Source: Thermococci archaeon
GTDB taxonomy: Archaea > Methanobacteriota_B > Thermococci > Thermococcales > Thermococcaceae
DNA length: 8,346 bases
Assembly (NCBI GenBank): GCA_003660485.1
Contig: QMUI01000029.1
Location: 1-8,346, forward strand
Reading direction: 5' to 3'
Shown piece by piece: positions 1-7,285 of this stretch. The notes beneath the pieces were generated by a model. The model worked only from the letters and a program-made list of their open reading frames with translations, was not told the origin of the DNA and did no database searches. Within the stretch, counting starts at the first letter, position 1. Each line of letters opens with the position of its first letter. A program made the translations under genes and the position numbers.

Positions 1-2
1 GC

Positions 3-779
3 TCCTTCGGGATTAGACACATGTATCCAGCAATAGCCCCGATGATAGATAGAGCAGCGTTCATAGGTGGTTGCGATGGTGTTTCTGGCGTTTTAGGGGC
101 AGAGATGATGGGGGAGAAAGCAGTAGGAACTATGCCTCACGCACTGATAATCACCGTTGGAGACCAAGTAAAGGCATGGAAGTACTTCGATGAGGTAATA
201 GAAGAGGAAGTTCCCAGGATAGCCCTAGTCGATACTTTTTATGATGAAAAGGTTGAGGCTGTAATGGCCGCGGAAACCCTTGGAAAGAAGCTGTTTGCAG
301 TAAGGCTCGACACCCCAAGCTCAAGAAGAGGTAATTTCCGAAAAATCATTGAAGAAGTTAAATGGGAGTTAAAAGTTAGGGGCTACGACTGGGTCAAGAT
401 ATTTATCTCGGGCGGATTGGACGAAGAGAAGATAAAGGAGATCGCTGATGTCGCGGATGCATTTGGAGTTGGAGGGGCAATTGCAAGCGCAAAGCCCATT
501 GACTTCGCCTTAGATATAGTCGAAGTCGAAGGGAAGCCAATGGCAAAGAGAGGCAAGCTTAGCGGAAGAAAGCAGGTTTATCGCTGTGAGAATGGTCACT
601 ACCATGTTATTCCAGCAAATAAGAAGCTTGAGAGATGCCCGGTATGTGGAGCAAAGGTCGAGCCCCTGCTTAAACCGATAGTAGAAAACGGTGAGATTGT
701 AGCGGAGTTACCAAAGGCTAGGGAGATCAGGGAGTACGTACTAGAACAGGCCAAGAAGTTCAATCTAATAATAGAATAG
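3..779 (+). CDS. pncB: Nicotinate phosphoribosyltransferase, archaeal type (3' part; 5' end outside window)
   Basis: Converts nicotinate and PRPP to nicotinate mononucleotide in the Preiss-Handler NAD salvage route; cytosolic. The reading frame is open to the left edge, and the residues before the first Met (SFGIRH, codons from base 3) belong to the protein, so the ATG at 21 is internal. Visible family features are the SFGIRHMYP segment, equivalent to the conserved FGxRR.HP motif, then VDTFYDEK, the strand RLDTPSSRRGNF, FISGGLDEEKI, and the glycine-rich FGVGGAIASAKP phosphate-binding region. Near the C-terminus a CENGHYH...CPVCG element (bases about 585-650) looks like a small zinc ribbon, seen in archaeal members of this family. 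About 258 residues are present; full archaeal enzymes are roughly 390, so about a third is missing. It converges on the ferredoxin gene with only 16 bases between stop codons. Family assignment is firm; the zinc site is inferred from the motif. Confidence 0.9.
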   Translation, partial: SFGIRHMYPAIAPMIDRAAFIGGCDGVSGVLGAEMMGEKAVGTMPHALIITVGDQVKAWKYFDEVIEEEVPRIALVDTFYDEKVEAVMAAETLGKKLFAVRLDTPSSRRGNFRKIIEEVKWELKVRGYDWVKIFISGGLDEEKIKEIADVADAFGVGGAIASAKPIDFALDIVEVEGKPMAKRGKLSGRKQVYRCENGHYHVIPANKKLERCPVCGAKVEPLLKPIVENGEIVAELPKAREIREYVLEQAKKFNLIIE

Positions 780-782
780 AAA

Positions 783-1014
<232 letters not shown>

Positions 1015-1030
1015 CTAACGTAAGCCTAGG

Positions 1031-1047
1031 TAAATATAAACCTTTCG
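1031..1047 (-). promoter_or_regulatory. BRE/TATA promoter of the ferredoxin gene
   Basis: On the minus strand the sequence reads CGAAAGGTTTATATTTA: a purine-rich TFB recognition element (CGAAAGG) joined to a near-consensus TATA box (TTTATATT). A transcription start about 25 bases downstream of the TATA centre would fall near 1011, giving a leader of roughly 12 bases that begins at the ribosome-binding site. This is the best-looking promoter in the window, as expected for an abundant ferredoxin. A second CGAAA lies 11 bases further upstream. Confidence 0.75.
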
Positions 1048-1082
1048 TAATCTTTTCGAATTTTTCTGCCAATTTTTATCTA

Positions 1083-1095
1083 AAACAAAAAGTTA
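1083..1095 (-). terminator. T-tract terminator of the Nfn-like operon
   Basis: About 55 bases after the large-subunit stop codon the minus strand reads CTTTTTGTTTTAG, two close T-runs of the kind that end archaeal transcription. No convincing stem precedes it. It lies upstream of the ferredoxin promoter, so it would separate the two transcription units, perhaps leakily. Confidence 0.45.
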
Positions 1096-1150
1096 AAATC
1101 CGCAAGTTGGAAATTAGGGAAACCTAAGATAGTTAAATAATAGAAGAGGA

Positions 1151-2581
<1,431 letters not shown>

Positions 2582-2585
2582 TTAC

Positions 2586-2594
2586 ATCACCCCC
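2586..2594 (-). promoter_or_regulatory. Ribosome-binding site selecting a TTG start for the large Nfn subunit
   Basis: GGGGGTGAT on the minus strand overlaps the last codons and stop of the small subunit and lies 4 bases before TTG at 2581. It supports the TTG start and translational coupling of the two subunits. Confidence 0.65.
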
Positions 2595-3450
2595 TAGCTT
2601 TAAGCTCTTCTAGATACTTCTCTAATGCAATTCTCTCCATTTTAGAATAGAACCCAACCCTCTGAATTAACTCGTCCCAATCAACCTGGTAAGCATCGAA
2701 CTCAGGCCCATCAACACAGGCAAACTTCACTTCTCCTCCAACTCTTACTCTACAAGCTCCACACATTCCAGTCCCATCAACCATTATAGGATGGAGGTCA
2801 ACTCTCATTGGAATGTCAAACTCCTTAACTACTTCAAATACGGCCTTTTGATCTCCTGGAGGGCCTACCATAAACACAAGATCCCAGTTTTCATGCTCCA
2901 GAAGCTCCCTAACTTTCTCCACGAGTCTCTTAGTCACATATCTCATGTTGGTCCTGAGATCAAGATTCTGATTCAGTTTCACTGGCTCAACTATATGCCT
3001 TGAAACGGCCTTTTCGAGATAGTCTTTGAGAATTACCATAGGTTCAAAGGTTACGTGTAATGTCGTTACGTCATTTCCAATCTCCTGCCACGCCTTAGCT
3101 ATAGGATAAACCTCAACTATACCTACATAAGCACCGATTGCAAGTACCTTGCCAAACTTCTCCATTGGAGCGGGATTGCCCAACGGACCGGCAACATTTA
3201 GTAGGGAATCTCCTTCGCTGAGTTCAAGAGCCATTCTCATCGTAGTCTTTCCCCGTGTGAATACTACTAGTACTATCCATCCTTCATTCCTGTCCCACAT
3301 CACAGGAGTTAGAGGGATTCTCTCACCATTTTGGAATGCCCTAACGATAACAAACTGACCCGGTTGGACTTTTCTGGCAACATGGGGAGCATAGATTTTA
3401 TACCAGGTATTTCTCATCGCAATTTCTCTCTTCTCAAGGATCTTGTACAC
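2587..3450 (-). CDS. nfnA: Small subunit of NfnAB/Xfn-type oxidoreductase (FNR-like, [2Fe-2S], altered nucleotide loop)
   Basis: A 287-residue FNR-fold flavoprotein forming a heterodimer with the large subunit encoded just downstream. Order: FAD-binding beta-barrel with PGQFVIVR (30-37) and RIPLT (44-48); GKTT (67-70); GPLGNP (88-93); nucleotide-binding domain from about 100; then a [2Fe-2S] site with Asp225, Cys230, Cys233, Cys245 (VDGTGMCGACRV...FAC), the Asp-Cys3 set of Nfn small subunits. Where the NAD-using NfnI paralogue has IGGGVGVAE, this protein has IGAYVGIVE (105-113), so two loop glycines are lost. That points to the second Nfn paralogue (Xfn), which may not use NAD(H). The start is GTG at 3450: the minus strand reads GGAGGTG-TTCATA-GTG with 6-base spacing. 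The longer ATG reading from 3477 would put that ribosome-binding site inside the gene. Older names include sulfide dehydrogenase subunit and ferredoxin-NADP reductase subunit alpha. Confidence 0.9.
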   Translation of the reverse strand: MYKILEKREIAMRNTWYKIYAPHVARKVQPGQFVIVRAFQNGERIPLTPVMWDRNEGWIVLVVFTRGKTTMRMALELSEGDSLLNVAGPLGNPAPMEKFGKVLAIGAYVGIVEVYPIAKAWQEIGNDVTTLHVTFEPMVILKDYLEKAVSRHIVEPVKLNQNLDLRTNMRYVTKRLVEKVRELLEHENWDLVFMVGPPGDQKAVFEVVKEFDIPMRVDLHPIMVDGTGMCGACRVRVGGEVKFACVDGPEFDAYQVDWDELIQRVGFYSKMERIALEKYLEELKARG

Positions 3451-3456
3451 TATGAA

Positions 3457-3463
3457 CACCTCC
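3457..3463 (-). promoter_or_regulatory. Ribosome-binding site deciding the GTG start of the small Nfn subunit
   Basis: GGAGGTG on the minus strand, a near-perfect Shine-Dalgarno sequence, 6 bases upstream of GTG at 3450. It makes the upstream in-frame ATG at 3477 unlikely to be the start. Confidence 0.75.
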
Positions 3464-3470
3464 GTTCGAA

Positions 3471-3509
3471 TGAACATTTTTGAACATTACATTAGATTGT
3501 GAACGTTTT
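3471..3509. repeat. Three copies of TGAACRTTTT, candidate operator
   Basis: TGAACATTTT at 3471-3480, TGAACATTAC at 3481-3490 (tandem, exactly 10 bp apart), and TGAACGTTTT at 3500-3509 (19 bp further on). A fourth TGAAC core lies at 3453, and GTTCGAATGAAC at 3464-3475 is an imperfect palindrome with the first copy. Spacing near one or two helical turns suits side-by-side protein binding. The cluster sits between the presumed TATA element and the start of the Nfn-like operon. Regulator unknown; operator function is inferred. Confidence 0.45.
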
Positions 3510-3512
3510 GTG

Positions 3513-3522
3513 CTTATAAAAT
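3513..3522 (-). promoter_or_regulatory. TATA-like element in the divergent region, best assigned to the Nfn-like operon
   Basis: CTTATAAAAT on the plus strand, ATTTTATAAG on the minus strand, with an A-rich BRE-like ACAATA before it in the minus direction. Transcription would start near 3492, giving a leader of about 40 bases that contains two repeat copies and the GGAGGTG site. The element could also fire in the plus direction toward the small ORF at 3547, but the plus-side BRE is poor. Confidence 0.5.
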
Positions 3523-3546
3523 TATTGTAAACAAAAGGTGAAAGAT

Positions 3547-3633
3547 ATGAAGCTCCTAAAAGGAAACGCCAGAAGGATTTTTGATAGGTATCCAAAACTG
3601 TGTATAATTTTCTTTCAAACGAAAATCTATTAA
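3547..3633 (+). CDS. Possible 28-residue small protein or leader peptide (or gene remnant)
   Basis: ATG to TAA, 28 codons, beginning MKLLKGNARRIFDRYPK and ending in a hydrophobic stretch (LCIIFF) with one Cys. It is not a family I recognise. In its favour, AAGGTGA at 3535-3541 is a good ribosome-binding site 5 bases before the ATG, and a TATA-like CTTATAAAA lies about 30 bases upstream. Against it, the ORF is short, the last codons are AT-rich like the flanking intergenic DNA, and chance ORFs of this size are common. It ends 19 bases before the methylthiotransferase and could be its leader peptide, an independent small protein, or the N-terminal remnant of a decayed gene. Confidence 0.3.
   Translation: MKLLKGNARRIFDRYPKLCIIFFQTKIY
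3618..3632 (+). promoter_or_regulatory. Possible promoter of the methylthiotransferase gene (near-leaderless)
   Basis: AACGAAAATCTATTA combines a BRE-like CGAAA with a weak TATA-like ATCTATTA. Its centre is about 25 bases from the ATG at 3653, so the transcript could begin at or next to the start codon, as in many archaeal leaderless mRNAs. The absence of a strong ribosome-binding site before 3653 agrees with this. Confidence 0.35.
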
Positions 3634-3652
3634 GTGAGCTTCCAAGGCTGAA

Positions 3653-4933
3653 ATGATGGTGAAAGTCCATATTGAAAATTACGGTTGCGCGAGAAACAGG
3701 GCAGATGGAGAGATGATGGCTGCTCTCCTCTACTTAGCAGGATACAAGCTAGTTGATGCAGCCGATGAAGCAGAAATAGTTATTGTGAATAGCTGTGCTG
3801 TCAAAGATCCAACGGAGAGAAAGATAGCAAGAAGGATTAGGGAACTCCTAGATAGAGGAAAGAAAGTTATAGTTACCGGATGCCTCCCTCACGTTAACCC
3901 CGAAATCATAGATGAAAGAGTTTCTGCGATATTGGGAGTTAAGAGCATAGATAGAATTACCCAAGCAGTTGAGTACGCTTTAAGGGGAGAGAAGCTAATA
4001 AGTGTTCCCGATTGGAGGAAGAGAAATTTGGATAAGCTTGACCTCCCCAGGTTGTCCCCAAGAGGTGTTCACTTTATAGTGCCGATAGCTGAAGGTTGCC
4101 TGAATGCATGCACGTACTGTGCAACGAGACTTGCCAGAGGAGTCTTAAAGAGTTATGCCCCAGAAAAAGTTGTTGAATGGGTGAAATGGGCAATTAGACA
4201 AGGATACAAGGAGATATGGCTTTCAGCAGAAGATACCGGATGTTATGGTTTTGACATAGGAACCAACCTAGCTAAGCTTTTAGAGGAGATAACTGCAATA
4301 GACGGAGAATTCAGGGTAAGGGTTGGAATGATGAACCCAAATCACGTCATAAAGTTTCTTGACGAACTTATAGATGCTTACAAGGATGAGAAAGTCTATA
4401 AATTTTTACACTTACCCGTTCAGAGCGGGGATAATGATATCCTGAGGAGGATGGGAAGAAATTATACCGTGGAAGAGTTCGAAGAAATAGTCAGGACCTT
4501 TAAAAGGGAATTTCCAGACCTAAACTTACACACCGATATAATCGTAGGCTTTCCTGGAGAGACAGAGGAAGCATTTCAAAGAAGCGTTGAACTAATAAAG
4601 AGAATTAAGCCAGATAAGGTTAACGTTTCAAGGTACTCCCCAAGGCCAGGAACTGTAGCAGCTAAATGGAAACAGCTTCCTGGATGGCTCATAAAGGAAA
4701 GGTCAAGAATAATGCACAGAATAAGGTTACAGATTAGTTATGAGATTAACAAAAAGTACATTGGGAGAAGGCTAAGGGTTCTTATTCATGGGAAAGGGAA
4801 GAAAGGAAACGTGGATGCCGTTACGATGAATTACAAGCATATAATTTTACCCCAAGGAGAAAAAGGCAAATTCGCAGAAGTAAAAGTTAAAGGAGCAACT
4901 TCAACGTATCTTTTAGGCGAGATAGTAAGCTAA
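3653..4933 (+). CDS. MiaB-like radical SAM tRNA methylthiotransferase (archaeal e-MtaB/CDKAL1 type)
   Basis: Predicted to add a methylthio group to N6-threonylcarbamoyladenosine at tRNA position 37 (t6A to ms2t6A), using SAM and two Fe-S clusters. The 426 residues show the full three-domain layout: an N-terminal UPF0004 domain with Cys12 (YGCARN), Cys48 (NSCAVKDPTERK) and Cys77 (VTGCLP) holding the auxiliary cluster; a radical SAM domain with Cys149, Cys153, Cys156 (AEGCLNACTYC) and later LHLPVQSGD, HTDIIVGFPGE and NVSRYSPRPGT; and a C-terminal TRAM domain from about 368 for RNA binding. PRLSPRGVHFIVPIAEGC is characteristic of the archaeal/eukaryotic branch. The start is ATG at 3653 or the adjacent ATG at 3656; no strong ribosome-binding site separates them. 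It is divergent from the Nfn-like operon and heads a run of RNA-metabolism genes. Substrate is inferred from family membership. Confidence 0.92.
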   Translation: MMVKVHIENYGCARNRADGEMMAALLYLAGYKLVDAADEAEIVIVNSCAVKDPTERKIARRIRELLDRGKKVIVTGCLPHVNPEIIDERVSAILGVKSIDRITQAVEYALRGEKLISVPDWRKRNLDKLDLPRLSPRGVHFIVPIAEGCLNACTYCATRLARGVLKSYAPEKVVEWVKWAIRQGYKEIWLSAEDTGCYGFDIGTNLAKLLEEITAIDGEFRVRVGMMNPNHVIKFLDELIDAYKDEKVYKFLHLPVQSGDNDILRRMGRNYTVEEFEEIVRTFKREFPDLNLHTDIIVGFPGETEEAFQRSVELIKRIKPDKVNVSRYSPRPGTVAAKWKQLPGWLIKERSRIMHRIRLQISYEINKKYIGRRLRVLIHGKGKKGNVDAVTMNYKHIILPQGEKGKFAEVKVKGATSTYLLGEIVS

Positions 4934-4973
4934 GGTTTTTAATAATTTATTCCAATTTATTCTGGTGGTGAGA
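4934..4973 (+). promoter_or_regulatory. T-rich spacer: possible terminator/promoter plus ribosome-binding site
   Basis: This 40-base gap starts GGTTTTTAATAATTTATT, which can act as a T-run terminator for the upstream gene and as a TATA-like promoter (TTTTTAATAA, centre about 33 bases before the ATG). GGTGGTGA at 4964-4971 is the ribosome-binding site for the ATG at 4974. Confidence 0.45.
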
Positions 4974-5438
4974 ATGGCTAAGGGGCTTCAGGCTCACAAC
5001 ATCAGGATAAGAACGTTCATCCATGCAACTGAGGATCCTGAAAAGGTACTTGAAGCCCTTGAAACGTTATTCCCCGAGGACATCTCCGCCAAGGATGTGG
5101 ACTTTGAAGTCATCGAAACTGAAGGATACTTCGGTAATCCCATCCTAGTCGTTGATGCAGAACTAAGACACTCAAGAAACGTAAGGAAGTTTCTCGAAAA
5201 TTTAAGGAACATGCTCAGCGAAGAAGATAGGAGGTACCTTTGGGAGCACGCGGAGGAAAAGGTTGACGAGACTGGAACGTTTTACATAAGGTTTGATAAA
5301 CAGAAAGCCTACTTAGGGGAGGTAAAAGTTAGCGAAGGAGAAGATGTAATCCATGTGAGGATTAAGGTAAAGGCGTTTCCCATGAAAAAAGAGAGTGTTG
5401 TCAAAGCAGTGAAGGAATGGTTGGAGGGTGGGGAGTGA
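4974..5438 (+). CDS. COG1325 archaeal RNA-binding protein (predicted exosome-associated)
   Basis: A 154-residue protein of the DUF54/COG1325 family, predicted by comparative genomics to work with the archaeal exosome in RNA processing or decay. Visible family features are the N-terminal [23 protein letters not shown], the central [17 protein letters not shown] (glycine-rich turn before a beta strand), and the C-terminal [15 protein letters not shown] followed by [10 protein letters not shown]. No catalytic motif is visible. A longer reading exists from GTG at 4965, but GTG GTG AGA before ATG at 4974 is itself the ribosome-binding site, so I choose 4974. The downstream rnp3 gene starts inside this stop codon (GTGA overlap), giving an operon with RNase P. 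The family link is firm; the biochemical role is inferred. Confidence 0.82.
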   Translation: MAKGLQAHNIRIRTFIHATEDPEKVLEALETLFPEDISAKDVDFEVIETEGYFGNPILVVDAELRHSRNVRKFLENLRNMLSEEDRRYLWEHAEEKVDETGTFYIRFDKQKAYLGEVKVSEGEDVIHVRIKVKAFPMKKESVVKAVKEWLEGGE

Positions 5439-6058
5439 AATGGATTGAAATGGACATAAGGAATGAGGAGGCGTTCAAATTAGCCAAAGAATGGTTTGAT
5501 GAAGTTATTTTTTCCTATGAAGTTCCCCCAGGAAGCCTCGACAAATTAACTTTAAGGGAACTTAAAGAAAGATATGGAAAAGTTGCAATAACATTAATCA
5601 ACCCAAAACCAAGCTTAGTCAAAGAAGTTATTCAGAAGTTTAAGCAGGACTATTTAATTTACGTCGAATCAAAAGACCTTAGGATTGTTAGATATTCAAT
5701 TGAAAGGGGTGTCGATGCAATTATAAGTCCCTGGGCAGGAAGAAAGGATGCAGGGATAGACCATGTCCTAGCAAGATTAATGGCAAGAAAAAACGTGGCC
5801 CTAGGGTTCTCCCTAAGACCACTACTTTATGCAAGCCAATACGAGAGAGCAAACATGCTAAGGTTTATGAGAAAGGCATGGGAACTTGCCAACAAATACA
5901 AGCTCAGAAGATTCTTAACATCCTCATCCAAGAGCAAGTGGGAAGTCAGAGAACCAAGGGATCTTGCAAGTTTGGGGATAATCTTAGGCATGGACATGCC
6001 ACAAGCAAAGGCATCTCTCTCTATGTATCCAGAACTCACTCTAAAAAGGCTTAAATAA
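5435..6058 (+). CDS. rnp3: RNase P protein component 3 (Rpp30)
   Basis: Protein subunit of archaeal RNase P, which removes 5' leaders from precursor tRNAs; Rpp30 pairs with Pop5 and supports the catalytic domain of the RNA. It has a PHP-like TIM-barrel fold. Recognisable conserved stretches are WIEMDIR at the start, [88 protein letters not shown] and the C-terminal [11 protein letters not shown]. It aligns along its whole length with the P. horikoshii Rpp30 (about 212 residues) I remember. The best start is GTG at 5435, overlapping the upstream stop by 4 bases (GTGA) with GGAGGG 6 bases before it; this gives 207 residues. An ATG at 5417 would add six, as annotated in some relatives, but has a weaker ribosome-binding site. 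Confidence 0.93.
   Translation: MKWIEMDIRNEEAFKLAKEWFDEVIFSYEVPPGSLDKLTLRELKERYGKVAITLINPKPSLVKEVIQKFKQDYLIYVESKDLRIVRYSIERGVDAIISPWAGRKDAGIDHVLARLMARKNVALGFSLRPLLYASQYERANMLRFMRKAWELANKYKLRRFLTSSSKSKWEVREPRDLASLGIILGMDMPQAKASLSMYPELTLKRLK
6045..6057 (+). promoter_or_regulatory. Possible BRE/TATA promoter for the TPR-like gene
   Basis: AAAGGCTTAAATA at the end of rnp3, overlapping its stop codon: purine-rich AAAGG as BRE and TTAAATA as TATA-like. A start about 25 bases later (near 6080) would give a short leader containing GGAGGGTGGAGGG. Read-through from rnp3 is also possible. Confidence 0.35.
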
Positions 6059-6103
6059 GATTAAGGTAATACAATTCAAGCTAAAGCAAGGGAGGGTGGA
6101 GGG

Positions 6104-7285
6104 TTGGACATAGATCTTCTCATGTCAACTCCAGAGGAGCTTGAGAGGGAAGGGTACAGGTACATCAAGGAAGGTAAAATTAAGGACGGCGTTAAAATGC
6201 TTGTGAGGGCAGCTAAGGGGTATGAAGAAAAAAAGGACATCCAAAAAGCAGCAGGTTTATACAAAGAAGCTGGAATACTATTGAGAAATAAGCTGGGATT
6301 GTATGAACAGGCAAAGCCCATAACATTAAGGGCGGCATACCTTTACTTACGGATAATAGAGAGGGAAATTGATAAATCAGAAGTCAATTTGGATAAGTTG
6401 ACTAACTCATGCCTAAGTGTAATAGAGGCATTCACGTTTCTTGGAGATCAAGAACACGTTAGAAAATACGCTGAAGAATTTGCTAAAATGTACGAAGATT
6501 TAGGCTCAAGCTACGAGGAAGCAGGGGAAACCGAGTCAGCAATAGTAGCATATGAATCAGCTTATAGGTATTATGATCTCCTCTCAAATAAGGAAGGAAT
6601 AGAAAGAATAGCCGGAAGATTGGTAGAAATCTATGGAAAGATTGCAGAGGACGCAATTTCGAATGAGATGTACGAAGAGAGCGCAGAAGCCTTCGAAAGG
6701 GTAGCCAATTATATAAAGGCCATATTCGGGTATGATGAAAGGTACAGGGAACTAATGGAGACAGCAGGAAAACACTACGAAAAAGCCAGCAAATTGGCAT
6801 ATGCTGAAGGTGACTTGGAAACCATGACAAGGCTTCTACTTAAAGCTCAGTATGCATATCTGCTCGCAAGAAATTTTAACAGAGCCAATCTTATTGGAGT
6901 GAACTTGATTAAGATGCTCAATCAAGTTATTGAAACATACAGGAGTTCAGGAAGATTTGACATAGTAGGGGATAAGCTCATTGAACTAGCAGAAGCGCTA
7001 GTGGGGTTAGGAAAGTTTGAGAATGCAATGAAAGTTTATAGAGAGGCATTGGAGGAAACGGGGGGCAGGATTGATATAAGGGCTAGGATAAGGACGAGTA
7101 TTATAAAATATATCGCGGCAAAAGAAATGAAGTTAGAGATGCTAAAAATACTTGACGCTATTGCCTTCCTAATGAAGCATGCTAAGTTCCTTGATGCTAT
7201 AGAATTAGCAGAAGAGGCAATAAGAAAATATGAAGAAGGAGAAAAAGTATTAAAGGCTATGTACCAAGCAGAGGGACTCAAGTAA
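6104..7285 (+). CDS. All-helical TPR/SNAP-like repeat protein of unknown function
   Basis: A 393-residue cytosolic protein without signal peptide or membrane segment, made almost wholly of helices with TPR-like alternation of small and aromatic residues. Repeat-like units include LEREGYRYIKEGKIKDGVKM (13-32), KGYEEKKDIQKAAGLYKEAG, SSYEEAGETESAIVAYESAYRYY, ISNEMYEESAEAFERVANYI, LVGLGKFENAMKVYREAL, and a final LKHAKFLDAIELAEEAI-type hairpin. The irregular repeat lengths resemble alpha-SNAP-type solenoids more than canonical 34-residue TPRs; that is inference. No catalytic motif is seen, so a scaffold or adaptor role is most likely. The start is TTG at 6104, just after the purine-rich GGAGGGTGGAGGG (6091-6103). 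The first ATG (6122) lies 18 bases past this site and would delete six residues. It follows rnp3 by 45 bases and overlaps the convergent glycosyltransferase gene by 8 bases. I do not recognise a named family. Confidence 0.75.
   Translation: MDIDLLMSTPEELEREGYRYIKEGKIKDGVKMLVRAAKGYEEKKDIQKAAGLYKEAGILLRNKLGLYEQAKPITLRAAYLYLRIIEREIDKSEVNLDKLTNSCLSVIEAFTFLGDQEHVRKYAEEFAKMYEDLGSSYEEAGETESAIVAYESAYRYYDLLSNKEGIERIAGRLVEIYGKIAEDAISNEMYEESAEAFERVANYIKAIFGYDERYRELMETAGKHYEKASKLAYAEGDLETMTRLLLKAQYAYLLARNFNRANLIGVNLIKMLNQVIETYRSSGRFDIVGDKLIELAEALVGLGKFENAMKVYREALEETGGRIDIRARIRTSIIKYIAAKEMKLEMLKILDAIAFLMKHAKFLDAIELAEEAIRKYEEGEKVLKAMYQAEGLK
7242..7246 (-). terminator. Possible T-run terminator of the glycosyltransferase gene
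   Basis: TTTTT on the minus strand, about 32 bases past the stop codon, inside the 3' end of the convergent gene and in a T/C-rich stretch. It is weak, with no hairpin, but it is the first T-run of this length after the stop. Confidence 0.25.

Noticed and set aside
1048..1150. Possible small RNA in the ferredoxin/Nfn gap
   Set aside because: Only T-runs and AT-rich DNA are visible; no stable stem-loop or kink-turn C/D box pair could be supported by eye.
3464..3508. SurR-type operator (GTTnnnAAC) near the Nfn-like promoter
   Set aside because: GTTC and GAAC half-sites are present but none has the 3-base spacing of the SurR consensus; the pattern is better described as TGAACRTTTT repeats.
3434..3670. 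Minus-strand ORF of 78 codons across the divergent intergenic region
   Set aside because: It overlaps the starts of two real genes and the candidate promoter/operator, and its translation has no recognisable features.
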